Assembly (NCBI RefSeq): GCF_003130795.1
Contig: NZ_CP029353.1
Location: 1,689,501 to 1,753,500, forward strand
Direction: 5' to 3'
Origin: Azospirillum thermophilum
GTDB lineage: Bacteria > Pseudomonadota > Alphaproteobacteria > Azospirillales > Azospirillaceae
Length of the DNA: 64,000 bases
Positions within the stretch are counted from its first letter, which is position 1. Each line of letters starts with the position of its first letter. The position numbers and the translations under genes are program-made. Under the pieces are notes generated by a model that saw only the letters and a list, made by a program, of their open reading frames with translations, had not been told where the DNA came from and did no database searches. Shown here one piece after another: positions 27,798 through 37,064 of the stretch.

Positions 27798-28039
27798 ATC
27801 TTTCCCGACTGCGCCAACGCCCGAAACACCCCTTCGACATCCTGTTCCTCCGGCAAGGGCCCTCGATCCGAGGAGGCTTTCACAGCCGCCTTCATGATCG
27901 TATGCGGACCGATGCCCGCCAGATCGTCGACGACGATCTTGTCGGCACGGACTCCCGACTGCCAGGACGGGCGCTCGCCCGACGGAACAGGGGCATCATG
28001 GCGGACACCGCTCTGCTGAAGCTCCCACGCGCCAACCAT
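27794..28039 (-). CDS. uncharacterised 81-residue protein, first gene of an overlapping pair
   Basis: An 81-residue protein from ATG 28039, preceded by a very strong ribosome site (GGAGGAGAGG). The sequence is MVGAWELQQSGVRHD at the start, then KIVVDDLAGIGPHTIMKAAV and a polar C-terminal part EEQDVEGVFRALAQSGKI. No family was recognised. It is followed with a four-base overlap by the 103-residue gene, and the pair sits between gatA and gatB, which are usually adjacent. Confidence 0.6.
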   Translation of the reverse strand: MVGAWELQQSGVRHDAPVPSGERPSWQSGVRADKIVVDDLAGIGPHTIMKAAVKASSDRGPLPEEQDVEGVFRALAQSGKI

Positions 28040-28122
28040 GGCCACCTCTCCTCCGTCAAGCGACAGACGCCGTCCTCTCATCCCAATGTAGCAAGCGCGG
28101 CGCGCCAAATCACCCCTGCCCG

Positions 28123-29604
28123 TCACGCCACGAAGGGCGGCAGGGCCGGCGTGCCGGCGGCCTTCTCGATCACCTGACCGACGCGCAGCACCGTCTCCTC
28201 GTCGAAGGGGCGGCCGAGGAGCTGCAGGCCGAGCGGCAGCCCGTCCGACCCCAGACCGGCCGGAACCGACATGCCCGGCAGGCCGGCCAGCGAGGCCGGG
28301 ACCGTGAACACGTCGTTCAGGTACATCTGGATCGGGTCGTCCATCTTCTCGCCGATGGCGAAGGCGGTGCTCGGCGCGGTCGGCGTCAGGATGACGTCGC
28401 ACTGCCTGAACGCCTCGTCGAAGTCCCACTTGATGCGGGTGCGCACCTGGCGGGCCTTGTTGTAGTAGGCGTCGTAATAGCCGGCCGACAGCACGTAGGT
28501 GCCGATCAGGATGCGGCGGCGCACCTCCTTGCCGAAGCCGGCGCCGCGGGTGTTCTCGTACATCTCCTTCAGGCCGCTGCCCTCGACCCGCAGGCCGTAG
28601 CGCACGCCGTCATAGCGGGCGAGATTCGAGGACGCCTCGGCCGGGGCGACGATGTAGTAGGTGGCCAGCGCGTACTTGGTGTGCGGCAGGCTGATCTCGA
28701 CCGGTTCGGCGCCGGCGGCCTTCAGCCACTCGATGCCCTGGTCCCAGATGCGCGCGATCTCGGCCGGCATGCCGTCGACCCGGTATTCCTTCGGGATGCC
28801 GACCTTCAGGCCGCGGATGTCGCCGGTCAGCGCGGCGCGGAAATCCGGCACCGGCATGTCCACCGACGTGGAATCCTTCGGGTCGAAGCCGCACATCGAG
28901 CGCAGCATGATCGCCGCGTCCTCGACCGTCCGGGTCATCGGGCCGGCCTGGTCGAGCGACGAGGCGAAGGCGACGACGCCCCAGCGCGAGCAGCGGCCGT
29001 AGGTCGGCTTGATGCCGACGATGCCGGTGAAGGAGGCCGGCTGGCGGATCGAGCCGCCGGTGTCGGTGCCGGTGGCGCCGAGCGCCGCCCGCGCGGCGAC
29101 CGCCGCGGCCGAGCCGCCCGACGAGCCGCCGGGAACGAGCTGGCGCGACCAGTTGCCGGGCTCCCCCGGGCTCCACGGGCTGACGACGTTGCCGTGGTAG
29201 GAGGTGATGTTGGCCGAGCCCATGGCGAACTCGTCCAGGTTCACCTTGCCCAGCATCACCGCACCGTCGCGCCACAGGTTGGACGTGACGGTCGACTCGT
29301 ATTCCGGCTTGAAGCCGTCGAGGATGTGGCTGGCGGCGGTGGTCGGCACGCCCTTCGTGCAGAACAGGTCCTTCACCGCGATGGGCAGGCCGTCCATCGG
29401 CCCGGCCTCGCCCTTGGCGCGGCGGGTGTCCGAAGCCTTCGCCATCTCCAGCGCCCGGTCCGGCGTCTCGGTGATGAAGGCGTTCAGCGGGCGGATCGCC
29501 TCGACCGCGCGGACATGCGCCTCGGCCAGCTCGACCGCGGTGAACTCCTTCTTGGCGAGGCCGTCGAGCGCCCCCGCCATGGTCAGATGCGTCAGCCCGC
29601 CCAT
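28123..29604 (-). CDS. gatA: aspartyl/glutamyl-tRNA amidotransferase subunit A
   Basis: A 493-residue amidase-signature enzyme, the glutaminase and transamidase subunit of GatCAB. The Ser-cisSer-Lys triad is readable as K78 ([10 protein letters not shown]), about S161 ([11 protein letters not shown]) and S185 ([12 protein letters not shown]). ATG 29604 overlaps the gatC stop (TGATG), giving translational coupling. A GTG one codon earlier is possible but less likely. Confidence 0.96.
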   Translation of the reverse strand: MGGLTHLTMAGALDGLAKKEFTAVELAEAHVRAVEAIRPLNAFITETPDRALEMAKASDTRRAKGEAGPMDGLPIAVKDLFCTKGVPTTAASHILDGFKPEYESTVTSNLWRDGAVMLGKVNLDEFAMGSANITSYHGNVVSPWSPGEPGNWSRQLVPGGSSGGSAAAVAARAALGATGTDTGGSIRQPASFTGIVGIKPTYGRCSRWGVVAFASSLDQAGPMTRTVEDAAIMLRSMCGFDPKDSTSVDMPVPDFRAALTGDIRGLKVGIPKEYRVDGMPAEIARIWDQGIEWLKAAGAEPVEISLPHTKYALATYYIVAPAEASSNLARYDGVRYGLRVEGSGLKEMYENTRGAGFGKEVRRRILIGTYVLSAGYYDAYYNKARQVRTRIKWDFDEAFRQCDVILTPTAPSTAFAIGEKMDDPIQMYLNDVFTVPASLAGLPGMSVPAGLGSDGLPLGLQLLGRPFDEETVLRVGQVIEKAAGTPALPPFVA

Positions 29605-29891
29605 CACTCGACCACCTTCGGAACGACGTAGAAGCCTTCGGCCGTCTCCGGCCCGTTGGACAGAACCTTGCCGGCATAGCCGCCGTCGGTGACCTCGTCC
29701 TTGCGGCGGCGCAGCTTCTGCGCGGCGACGCTGGTCATCGGCGGAACATTGTTCGTGTCCACCTCGTTCAGCTGTTCGACGAAGGTCAGGATCTGGCTGA
29801 GCTCGCCAGCCAGATGATCCAGTTCCTCCTCCGGCACCTTGATACGGGCCAGATGCGCGATCTTGGCCACGGTGGCCTTGTCGAGCGACAT
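29604..29891 (-). CDS. gatC: aspartyl/glutamyl-tRNA amidotransferase subunit C
   Basis: A 95-residue GatC, the small subunit that holds GatA and GatB together. It reads [20 protein letters not shown], then [16 protein letters not shown] and ends with the conserved VPKVVE tail. ATG 29891 fits the family start. It overlaps gatA and is the first gene of the gat operon on this strand. Confidence 0.94.
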   Translation of the reverse strand: MSLDKATVAKIAHLARIKVPEEELDHLAGELSQILTFVEQLNEVDTNNVPPMTSVAAQKLRRRKDEVTDGGYAGKVLSNGPETAEGFYVVPKVVE

Positions 29892-29985
29892 GCCTTTAGC
29901 TCTCGTCCAAATATTTGGAAAACCGGCCGCGAAGCTAGCATCAGGGGCGGATGACCGCAACGTTTCACGGGCGGCGCGACCCGCG

Positions 29986-30510
29986 TCACGCGGCCCGGGT
30001 GGGGCGGCTGGCCCAGGACCGGCGGTCGAGGCGCAGCTTGAACAGCGCGATGGGCTCGCCCCAGGGGGTGACGCGGCCCTCCAGCGACACCGGTGCCATG
30101 CCGAGCTTGGCATAGAGCAGAAGCGCCGGCGTGTTGGTGTTGAAGCAGTAGAGCGTCACCTCCGGCAGCCCGTGGTGGACCAGCGCGCGGTCGATCATCG
30201 CGCGCACCAGATACTCGGCGATGCCGCGGCGGCGCAGCGACGGGTCGACGCTGACGTTGCCGATGTTGGCGGTCCGCCCGTCCTCGAAGGTCGCGAAGTT
30301 GGCGTAGCCGACCGGGCGGCCGTCCAGCACCGCCACCGTCGGGTCGCGGCGCAGCGCCAGCGAGGCGCGCACCTGATCCGGCGTCAGCGGCCAGACGGCG
30401 CGGGGGAACAGGAAATACAGCTCCTCCGCGGTCCGCGGAAAGCGGCAGACCGCGGGGATGTCGGCGTCGGCCAGCGGCCGGTGCGTCAGGGCGGCGGGGG
30501 CATGCATCAT
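29986..30510 (-). CDS. GNAT-family N-acetyltransferase
   Basis: A 174-residue acetyltransferase. The acetyl-CoA binding region is VSVDPSLRRRGIAEYLVRAM (motif A, RRRGIA), with ANFATFEDGRTANIGN before it and LYCFNTNTPALLLYAKLGM after it. It acetylates an amine of unknown identity. The start is ambiguous among ATG codons at 30510 and 30507; I took the first. It lies between gatC and ruvX and is divergent from ruvX. Confidence 0.82.
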   Translation of the reverse strand: MMHAPAALTHRPLADADIPAVCRFPRTAEELYFLFPRAVWPLTPDQVRASLALRRDPTVAVLDGRPVGYANFATFEDGRTANIGNVSVDPSLRRRGIAEYLVRAMIDRALVHHGLPEVTLYCFNTNTPALLLYAKLGMAPVSLEGRVTPWGEPIALFKLRLDRRSWASRPTRAA

Positions 30511-30586
30511 GACCACTAGAATAAGTATCCTGCAGAACAACTCAAGCGGTCTTGCCCGGCGGCGGACATGATCCTATGGTCGCTCC

Positions 30587-31135
30587 ATGATCCATACCCT
30601 CCCCGAACTTGCCGCCCGCCTGGGCAGAGGCCAGCGCCTTCTTGGGCTCGACGTCGGAACCAAAACGGTCGGACTGGCCGTGGCGGATCCGGGACTGGTC
30701 GTGGCGTCCCCTATTGGGACGCTGAAGCGCACGAAATTTACCCAGGACGCGCAAGAACTGAAAAAGGTCATCCGCGACTACACGGTCGGCGGGCTGGTCC
30801 TGGGGCTGCCGCTGAACATGGACGGCTCGGAAGGCCCGCGCGCCGAATCCGTGCGCGCCTTCGCCAAGAACCTGATGGAACGCCCGGATCTGCTGGGCTG
30901 GGACGCCGAGATCGCCTTCTGGGACGAGCGGCTGTCCACCTCCGCGGTCGAGCGCTTCATGATCGGCGAGGCGGACATGACCCGCAAACGGCGTGACGAG
31001 GTGGTGGACAAGATGGCCGCCGCTTACATCCTGCAGGGCGCGCTCGACATGCTGGCCAACCAGCGCCGCCTCGCCCGCGAGGCGGAGGAGGCGGAGCGCC
31101 GGGAGGACGGGCAGGAGGACGAGGGAGAGGCGTAA
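30587..31135 (+). CDS. ruvX: Holliday junction resolvase RuvX/YqgF family
   Basis: A 182-residue RNase H-like protein. The opening GLDVGTKTVGLAVADPGLVV gives the first acidic metal ligand, followed by GLVLGLPLNMDGSEGPRAES and FWDERLSTSAVERF. The C-terminal tail is unusually glutamate-rich. YqgF acts in 16S rRNA 5' processing, and a resolvase role is suggested by the family name. The neighbourhood gatCAB and pyrB is a usual alphaproteobacterial arrangement. Confidence 0.92.
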   Translation: MIHTLPELAARLGRGQRLLGLDVGTKTVGLAVADPGLVVASPIGTLKRTKFTQDAQELKKVIRDYTVGGLVLGLPLNMDGSEGPRAESVRAFAKNLMERPDLLGWDAEIAFWDERLSTSAVERFMIGEADMTRKRRDEVVDKMAAAYILQGALDMLANQRRLAREAEEAERREDGQEDEGEA

Positions 31136-31155
31136 GCCCCCTCCCCCGCCGGCCG

Positions 31156-31986
31156 TCATCCGGCCGGAACGGCGTTCCCTGCGGCACTGCGCCGCGCCCA
31201 GCGGGTGAGCAGGACGATGCCCGCGACCACCGCCACATAGGCGACGAGCTGGGCCTCGGTCGGGCGGTCGGTGTAGCCGACCAGGACGTGGAGCACGCGG
31301 CCGGCCATGCTCTTCTCGTCGAGCAGGGCGGAGCTGTCCCACAGGATCACGCCGCCGGCCTCGATCAGCCCGGCCTGGGCCAGGAAGGACACCGCCTGGG
31401 CCGCCATGCCCGCCGCCAGCAGGGTCAGCAGCGCCGTGGTGGTGGCGAACAGGTGGCGGGTCGGGATCTGCAGGAGCCCGGCATAGATCAGCGCCGAGAC
31501 CACCGCCCCCGCGGCGAGCCCGCCGGCCCCGCCGACCGCCACGGTGGCCAGGCCGCCCTCCTCCCCCGCCAGGATGCCGGTGAGGAACAGCACGACCTCC
31601 GCCCCCTCGCGCAGCACGGCGGCGCCGATGACGACGGCGAGTGCCGCCAGCGACCGCTCGCCGGCCGAGACGGCGCGGCCGACGGCCGCCATGTCGCGCG
31701 CCAGCTCCCGCCCATGCTGGGCCATCCAGGCGTTGTGCCAGGCGAGCATCGCCACGGCGACCAGCAGGACGGTGGCGTTGAACAGCTCCTGCCCGGTGTC
31801 GGCGAACTGGGCGCTGATCACGTCGGCGAAGGCGGCGACCAGGCAGGAGCCGGCGACGCCGGCCGCGATGCCCAGCGCGATCCAGCGGCCGCGTCCGGCG
31901 ACGCCCTTCGTCGCCGCCAGCACGATGCCGATGACGAGGCCGGCCTCCAGCACCTCGCGGAAGACGATGATCAGGCTGGCTAGCAT
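31156..31986 (-). CDS. FTR1-family iron permease
   Basis: A 276-residue polytopic membrane protein with about seven hydrophobic helices. Both iron-transport REXXE motifs are visible: REVLE at residues 10-14 and REGAE at 126-130. FTR1 permeases, like the EfeU type, take up ferrous or ferric iron with help from a periplasmic partner. The next gene upstream on the same strand encodes a small cupredoxin-like exported protein, its probable partner. It ends 20 bases from convergent ruvX. Confidence 0.92.
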   Translation of the reverse strand: MLASLIIVFREVLEAGLVIGIVLAATKGVAGRGRWIALGIAAGVAGSCLVAAFADVISAQFADTGQELFNATVLLVAVAMLAWHNAWMAQHGRELARDMAAVGRAVSAGERSLAALAVVIGAAVLREGAEVVLFLTGILAGEEGGLATVAVGGAGGLAAGAVVSALIYAGLLQIPTRHLFATTTALLTLLAAGMAAQAVSFLAQAGLIEAGGVILWDSSALLDEKSMAGRVLHVLVGYTDRPTEAQLVAYVAVVAGIVLLTRWARRSAAGNAVPAG

Positions 31987-32028
31987 GGGACTGTCTCCAT
32001 CAGGACCGGGCCGGGGGCCGGCGGCGCA

Positions 32029-32364
32029 TCACTCGACGACGATCGCGCCCTGGGCGGTCGCCTCGTGGAATTCGCCGAAGAACGTGTACCTGCCCGGCTT
32101 CAGCGGACCGACGGTGACCTTGATCTGCTTCCTGCCGCCGACGATCTTCTCGACCTTCAGCTCGTTGCTCTCGAACTCCTCGGAGGTCGCATCCTGGTTG
32201 TCCACCAGCAGCGTGACCTTCTGGCCGGCCGGCAGCTTCACTTCGGCCGGATCGAACCTGTGGTCCTTGATGACGATGGTGACCGTCTGGTCGGCCGCGG
32301 CGGCCGGCAGCGGCGACAGGGCGAGCAGGGCGAGGGCGGCGGACAGGACGGCCAGGCGACGCAT
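32029..32364 (-). CDS. exported cupredoxin-like protein, likely iron-uptake partner
   Basis: A 111-residue protein with a signal peptide (residues 1-24, MRRLAVLSAALALLAL) and a single cupredoxin-fold domain of the EfeO/FetP type (TVTIVIKDHRFDPAEVKLPA, LLVDNQDATSEEFESNEL, GRYTFFGEFHEATAQGAIVV). No cysteine is present, so a classical type I copper site is absent. The histidines in KDHRF and EFHEA are candidate metal ligands. It lies 42 bases upstream of the FTR1 permease and is probably co-transcribed. Confidence 0.85.
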   Translation of the reverse strand: MRRLAVLSAALALLALSPLPAAAADQTVTIVIKDHRFDPAEVKLPAGQKVTLLVDNQDATSEEFESNELKVEKIVGGRKQIKVTVGPLKPGRYTFFGEFHEATAQGAIVVE

Positions 32365-32573
32365 CGATGGTGACCCCGGAGCTGGTGGGATGACGGCAGC
32401 AACCTGCAAATCATTCGCACTTTCATAGCCCCAGTCAACCGCCGGAGTCGCGCGACCTGCACGCATGGCTGCGGTCGATGCGCGTGAAGCATGGCAGATG
32501 CGAGCAAGGCGGAACGCCGGTCACGGCTGTTCCCGGACCGGCATCGGCGACTCGCGGAGCGAAGGCCGGGGCG

Positions 32574-33008
32574 TCAGGCCGGCGGCGTCTCCCCCGGCCC
32601 ATTCGCCGGGTACTGCGGCAGGTCGTCGGTGATCTCGTAATAGTCGCCCTTGCTGGCGACGAAGGTATGGCTCAGCGTCCTGAGGCCGGTCGGCTGGTCG
32701 AGGCACCCGGCGGCGATTTCGAGCTCCCCGCTGCCCTCCCCGCGCCAGAACAGCGACGACCCGCAGGTACGGCAGAAGCCGCGGCGGCCGACGGCGGAGG
32801 AGTGGTACCAGGCGAGCGAGTCGCCCGCGGTGATGGCGACGCTGTCCCCCGGCACCACGATGTAGGCGCCGACATGGCCATGGAAGCGCCGGCACTGGCC
32901 GCAATGGCAGGTCGACACCCCCGGCGGCCTGTGCGGGACGGTGAAGCGGACGGCGCCGCACAGGCAGCCGCCGCCGAGGGAGGCATCGTCGACGGGAGCG
33001 CCGGTCAT
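32574..33008 (-). CDS. GFA-family zinc protein, second tandem copy
   Basis: A 144-residue glutathione-dependent formaldehyde-activating enzyme (GFA)/CENP-V-like domain. Zinc cysteines are visible as GCLCGAVRF, CHCGQCRRFHG and FCRTCGSSLFW. Only a few members have a proven role in formaldehyde handling. ATG 33008 overlaps the stop of the preceding paralog by four bases (33005-33008). Confidence 0.88.
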   Translation of the reverse strand: MTGAPVDDASLGGGCLCGAVRFTVPHRPPGVSTCHCGQCRRFHGHVGAYIVVPGDSVAITAGDSLAWYHSSAVGRRGFCRTCGSSLFWRGEGSGELEIAAGCLDQPTGLRTLSHTFVASKGDYYEITDDLPQYPANGPGETPPA

Positions 33009-33484
33009 GACGCTTCTCCCGCCGGTCCGGCGATCTGCGGCGACCGGGAGTCGCGGCTGTGCCGGGGCAGGCCATCCGTGCCCAACGTCTCGTAGTCGGC
33101 CTTGAACTCCACCCAGATATGGCGCTCGGCGGACAGGCTGGTCGGCTGGTCGAGGCTGCCGGCGGTGAGATCGATCCCGTCGCTCGACCGCCGGTCCCAG
33201 AACAGCCCACCGCCGCAGCGGGCGCAGAAGCCGCGGCGGATGCCCTGGGACGAGTCGTACCAAGCGAGCGTGTCGGCCCCCAGCAGCCGGAAGGCGGTGC
33301 GCGGCACCTGGACATAGGCGCCGGCGAGGCCGTGCTGGCGGCGGCACTGTCCGCAATGGCAATAGGTGACCGGGGACGGCCGGGCGGAAACTTCATAGCG
33401 GACGCTGCCGCACGCACAGCCGCCGGTCCAGACCGTCCGCTCCACCCCGCGGGCGTCCCCCCCGCTATCCCCGTGATCGGTCAT
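33005..33484 (-). CDS. GFA-family zinc protein, first tandem copy
   Basis: A 159-residue paralog of the next gene with the same zinc pattern: GCACGSVRYE, CHCGQCRRQHG and FCARCGGGLFWD. A tandem duplication followed by divergence is the simplest explanation. Start ATG 33484 lies three bases after the DUF1127 gene stop, so the three genes form one operon. Physiological substrate unknown. Confidence 0.88.
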   Translation of the reverse strand: MTDHGDSGGDARGVERTVWTGGCACGSVRYEVSARPSPVTYCHCGQCRRQHGLAGAYVQVPRTAFRLLGADTLAWYDSSQGIRRGFCARCGGGLFWDRRSSDGIDLTAGSLDQPTSLSAERHIWVEFKADYETLGTDGLPRHSRDSRSPQIAGPAGEAS

Positions 33485-33487
33485 GAT

Positions 33488-33700
33488 TCACCCCTTCCAG
33501 AACGGCTTCTCCGCCTCAAAGGTAGCGTCCAGGCGGCTGACGCCAATATCGGCCAGAAGATGGTCCGGCAGGGCCTCCAGCGCGCGCCGCTGGCGCCGCC
33601 GCTCGCGCCAGAGGAGGATCGTGTCGAGGATGCGGGTGACGAGGCCGGCGGACGGATGGCCGCCGCGGATGGAAATGCCGGTGTCCAGGCCCTGTGCCAT
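33488..33700 (-). CDS. DUF1127 small arginine-rich protein
   Basis: A 70-residue protein with a C-terminal DUF1127 domain (LLWRERRRQRRALEALPDHL, then LADIGVSR). DUF1127 proteins in alphaproteobacteria are small, arginine-rich and linked to RNA turnover and stress in a few studied cases. Start ATG 33700 has AAGGAGA upstream. It heads the operon with two GFA genes and is divergent from a LysR gene that is a possible regulator. Confidence 0.85.
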   Translation of the reverse strand: MAQGLDTGISIRGGHPSAGLVTRILDTILLWRERRRQRRALEALPDHLLADIGVSRLDATFEAEKPFWKG

Positions 33701-33872
33701 GGCTGGGTCTCCTTCTCTGGATCATCAGGTGGATCGGGGATCGCTGTCCGGCCGGAAGCTTCGTCCTGCAGGGAACAGTGGACCACCCGAACCTTGCGGA
33801 CAAACGACGGTTTCTCATATGTTCGATTAGGAAAACTTATCCGAAACCGCTCGCGCGGGAGTCCCCCGGCCC

Positions 33873-34760
33873 ATGTTCCGCCGCCTGCCGCCGCTGAATG
33901 CGCTGCGCACCTTCGAGGCCGCCGCCCGCCACCTGTCCTTCACCCGGGCGGCGGAGGAGCTGCACGTCACCCAGGCGGCGGTCAGCCACCAGATCAAGGC
34001 GCTGGAGGAATGGCTGGGCATGCCGCTGTTCCGCCGGATGAACCGCGCGCTGGTGCTGACCGAGGCCGGGCAGGCCTATCTGGCGCCGGTCGCGGAGTCG
34101 CTCGACACGCTGGCGCAGGCGACCGACCGGCTGTTCCGCAAGGACGGCAGCGGCGCGCTGACCATCAGCACCATGCCGAGCTTCGCCGCCAAGTGGCTGG
34201 TCCTGCGGCTGCCCCGCTTCCAGGCCGAGCATCCCGAGCTCGACGTGCGGCTGCAGAGCACGGCGCAGCTCGTCGACTTCACCCGGCAGGACGTCGACGT
34301 CGCCATCCGCTTCGGGCGCGGCGACTGGCCCGGGCTTAAGGCCGAGCGGCTGCTGACGGAGGAGGTGTTCGCCGTCTGCAGCCCGGCGCTGCGCGACGGC
34401 GACCCGCCGATCCGCCGGCCGGAGGATCTGCGCCACCACACGCTGCTGCACGACGACTATCGCATCTCCTGGGCGATCTGGTGCGAGGCGGCGGGGGTCG
34501 GGATGGACGTGACCCGCGGCGTACGGTTCGACGATTCGTCGCTGACCCTGCAGGCGGCGATCACCGGCGGCGGGGTGGCGCTGGCGCGCGGGGCGCTGGT
34601 GGCCGACGACCTCGCCGCCGGCCGGCTGGTGCGGCTGTTCGACATCGCCCTGCCCGGCGACCTCGCCTACTGGCTGGTGGCGCCGCCGCACTATTTCCAG
34701 CGGCCCAAGGTGCGCGTCTTCCGCGACTGGCTGTTCCGGGAAGCGGGAGCGTCTGCGTGA
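33873..34760 (+). CDS. LysR-family regulator, GcvA-like
   Basis: A 295-residue LysR protein of the GcvA/AmpR branch. The winged helix reads PPLNALRTFEAAARHLSFTR, EELHVTQAAVSHQIKALEEW, and the effector domain includes TISTMPSFAAKWLVLRLPRF. Start ATG 33873. The 172-base divergent gap to the DUF1127-GFA operon suggests it regulates that operon; LysR genes often sit divergent from their targets. Effector unknown. Confidence 0.9.
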   Translation: MFRRLPPLNALRTFEAAARHLSFTRAAEELHVTQAAVSHQIKALEEWLGMPLFRRMNRALVLTEAGQAYLAPVAESLDTLAQATDRLFRKDGSGALTISTMPSFAAKWLVLRLPRFQAEHPELDVRLQSTAQLVDFTRQDVDVAIRFGRGDWPGLKAERLLTEEVFAVCSPALRDGDPPIRRPEDLRHHTLLHDDYRISWAIWCEAAGVGMDVTRGVRFDDSSLTLQAAITGGGVALARGALVADDLAAGRLVRLFDIALPGDLAYWLVAPPHYFQRPKVRVFRDWLFREAGASA

Positions 34761-34799
34761 CCTTGCGGGCGGAAAGGCCCGCTCCTATAGTCGCGGCTC

Positions 34800-35762
34800 A
34801 TGAGCGCGATCCCGTCCCATGACCAGCTCTTCCCACACCGCCACCTACTCGGAATCGAGGGGCTGCGGGCCGGGGAGATCACCCAGATCCTCGACCTCGC
34901 CGACAGCTACGTGGACCAGAACCGCCAGCCGGTGAAGAAGTCCTCGCTGCTCGCCGGCCGGACCCAGGTGAACCTGTTCTTCGAGAACTCCACCCGCACC
35001 CGCACCAGCTTCGAGCTGGCGGGCAAGCGGCTGGGCGCCGACGTCATCAACATGTCGTCCGACGGCAGCTCGGTGAAGAAGGGCGAGACGCTGATCGACA
35101 CGGCGATGACGCTGAACGCCATGCACCTCGACGCGCTGGTGGTCCGCCATGCCGAGTCGGGGGCGGTGAAGCTGCTGGCCGACAAGGTCAACTGCTCGGT
35201 GATCAACGCCGGCGACGGCCACCACGAGCACCCCACCCAGGCGCTGCTCGACGCGCTGGCGATCCGCCGCCGGCTCGGCCGGCTGGACGGGCTGATCGTG
35301 GCGATCTGCGGCGACATCCTGCACAGCCGCGTCGCGCGCTCGAACATCCATCTTCTGAACGCCATGGGCGCGCGGGTGCGCTGCGTCGCCCCGCCCACGC
35401 TGCTGCCCTCGCAGATCGAGCGGCTGGGGGTGGAGGTGCACCACTCCATGAAGACCGGCCTGAAGGATGCCGACGTCGTCATGATGCTGCGCCTGCAGAC
35501 CGAGCGGATGAGCGGCCAGTACGTCCCCTCGACGCGCGAGTACTTCTACTTCTACGGCCTCGACTACGAGAAGCTGGAGGTGGCGAAGCCGGACGCGGTG
35601 ATCATGCATCCCGGTCCGATGAACCGCGGCGTCGAAATCGACTCGGAGGTCGCCGACGACCTCAAGCGCTCCATGATCCTCGACCAGGTGGAACTGGGCG
35701 TGGCCGTCCGCATGGCCGTGCTCGACCTGCTGACCCGCGACCGCCGGGGGACCAATGCCTGA
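34800..35762 (+). CDS. pyrB: aspartate carbamoyltransferase catalytic chain
   Basis: A 320-residue enzyme joining carbamoyl phosphate and aspartate in pyrimidine synthesis. The carbamoyl phosphate loop STRTRTSFE and the [12 protein letters not shown] segment are both visible, as is the 80s-loop SSVKKGE. Length fits the unregulated or PyrC-associated class, with no PyrI partner here. Its end overlaps pyrC by eight bases (35755-35762), as in the pyrBC operons of many bacteria. Confidence 0.95.
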   Translation: MSAIPSHDQLFPHRHLLGIEGLRAGEITQILDLADSYVDQNRQPVKKSSLLAGRTQVNLFFENSTRTRTSFELAGKRLGADVINMSSDGSSVKKGETLIDTAMTLNAMHLDALVVRHAESGAVKLLADKVNCSVINAGDGHHEHPTQALLDALAIRRRLGRLDGLIVAICGDILHSRVARSNIHLLNAMGARVRCVAPPTLLPSQIERLGVEVHHSMKTGLKDADVVMMLRLQTERMSGQYVPSTREYFYFYGLDYEKLEVAKPDAVIMHPGPMNRGVEIDSEVADDLKRSMILDQVELGVAVRMAVLDLLTRDRRGTNA

Positions 35763-37059
35763 CATGACCGCCCGCGTTGCGTACGTCAACGCCCGCCTGC
35801 TCGACCCCGCCACCGGCCTCGACCAGCGCGGCGCCCTGCTGACCGAAGGCGCGCGCATCGCCGACTTCGGCCCGTCGCTGTTCGGCGACGGCGTGCCGGA
35901 GGGGATCGAGGTGGTCGACCTCGGCGGCGCGGCGCTCGCCCCCGGCCTCGTCGACATGCGCGTCCTGATCGGCGAGCCCGGCGAGGAGGAGAAGGACACC
36001 ATCAAGAGCGCCTCGCGCGCCGCGGTGGCCGGCGGCATCACCGCCATGGTGCTGCTGCCCAACACCGACCCGGTGCTGGACGAGGTGGCGGGGCTGGAGT
36101 TCATCGCGCGGCGCGCCCGCGAGGTGAAGCTGGTCAAGGTCTTCGCCTATGCCGCCGCCACCCAGGGGGCGCGCGGCGACGAGATCACCGAGATGGGCCT
36201 GCTGGCCCGCGCCGGCGCCGTCGCCTTCACCGACGGCACGCGGGCGATCGCCAGCGCCAAGACGATGCGCCGGGCGCTGAGCTACGCCAGGACCTTCGAC
36301 AAGCTGATCGTCCAGCATCCGGAGGAGCCGTCGCTGGCCTCGGGCGGCATGATGAACTCCGGGGAGATCGCCACCCGGCTCGGCCTCGTCGGCATCCCGC
36401 GCGAGGCCGAGATCATCATGATCGAGCGCGACCTGCGCCTGCTGGAGCTGAGCGGCGGCCGGCTGCACTTCGCCCATGTCACGACCTCGGAGTCGGTGGA
36501 GCTGATCCGCCGCGCCAAGGCCCGCGGCCTTCGGGTGACCTGCGACACCGCCCCGCATTACTTCGCCCTGACCGAGACGGACGTCGGCGACTACCGCACC
36601 TTCGCCAAGGTGTCGCCGCCGCTGCGCGGCGAGATGGACCGCCGCGCCATCGTCGAGGGACTGGCCGACGGCACCATCGACGCCATCGCGTCCGACCATG
36701 TGCCGCAGGACCAGGACCAGAAGCGCCTGCCCTTCGGCCAGGCCGCCTTCGGCGTCATCGGGCTGGAGACGCTGTTCCCGCTGACGCTGGAACTGGTCCA
36801 CAAGGGCAAGCTGTCGCTGCTCGACGCGCTGGCCTGCGTCACGGTGAAGCCGGCGCGGATCCTCGACCTGCCGCTCGGCCGCATCGCCAAGGGGGCGCCG
36901 GCCGACCTCGTCGCCTTCGATCCGGAGGTGCCGTGGCGGGTGGACGTCGACCGCTTCAGGTCCAAGTCCAAGAACTCGCCCTTCGAGAACCGGCCGGTCC
37001 AGGGCCGCCCGCTGCGCACCGTCGTCGACGGCCGCACCGTCTGGCAGCACGAGGGCTGA
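35755..37059 (+). CDS. pyrC: dihydroorotase-like protein lacking the HxH metal motif (PyrC')
   Basis: A 434-residue amidohydrolase-fold protein homologous to dihydroorotase. The metal-binding stretch usually read as DxHxHxREPG appears here as [10 protein letters not shown] (residues 67-76), so both histidines and the substrate arginine are replaced (R69, L71, G73). Later parts are retained: [28 protein letters not shown] and [10 protein letters not shown]. In Pseudomonas and others a catalytically inactive PyrC' is needed for PyrB assembly. That role is the likely one, which implies a separate active dihydroorotase elsewhere. Confidence 0.88.
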   Translation: MPDMTARVAYVNARLLDPATGLDQRGALLTEGARIADFGPSLFGDGVPEGIEVVDLGGAALAPGLVDMRVLIGEPGEEEKDTIKSASRAAVAGGITAMVLLPNTDPVLDEVAGLEFIARRAREVKLVKVFAYAAATQGARGDEITEMGLLARAGAVAFTDGTRAIASAKTMRRALSYARTFDKLIVQHPEEPSLASGGMMNSGEIATRLGLVGIPREAEIIMIERDLRLLELSGGRLHFAHVTTSESVELIRRAKARGLRVTCDTAPHYFALTETDVGDYRTFAKVSPPLRGEMDRRAIVEGLADGTIDAIASDHVPQDQDQKRLPFGQAAFGVIGLETLFPLTLELVHKGKLSLLDALACVTVKPARILDLPLGRIAKGAPADLVAFDPEVPWRVDVDRFRSKSKNSPFENRPVQGRPLRTVVDGRTVWQHEG

Positions 37060-37064
37060 TCCCG

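Noticed and set aside
28040..28122. separate promoter or element between the unknown gene pair and gatA
   Set aside because: Only 83 bases without recognisable signals.
31149..31167. terminator between ruvX and the FTR1 gene
   Set aside because: The GC stem overlaps the FTR1 stop codon and has no T tract, so I did not list it as a terminator.
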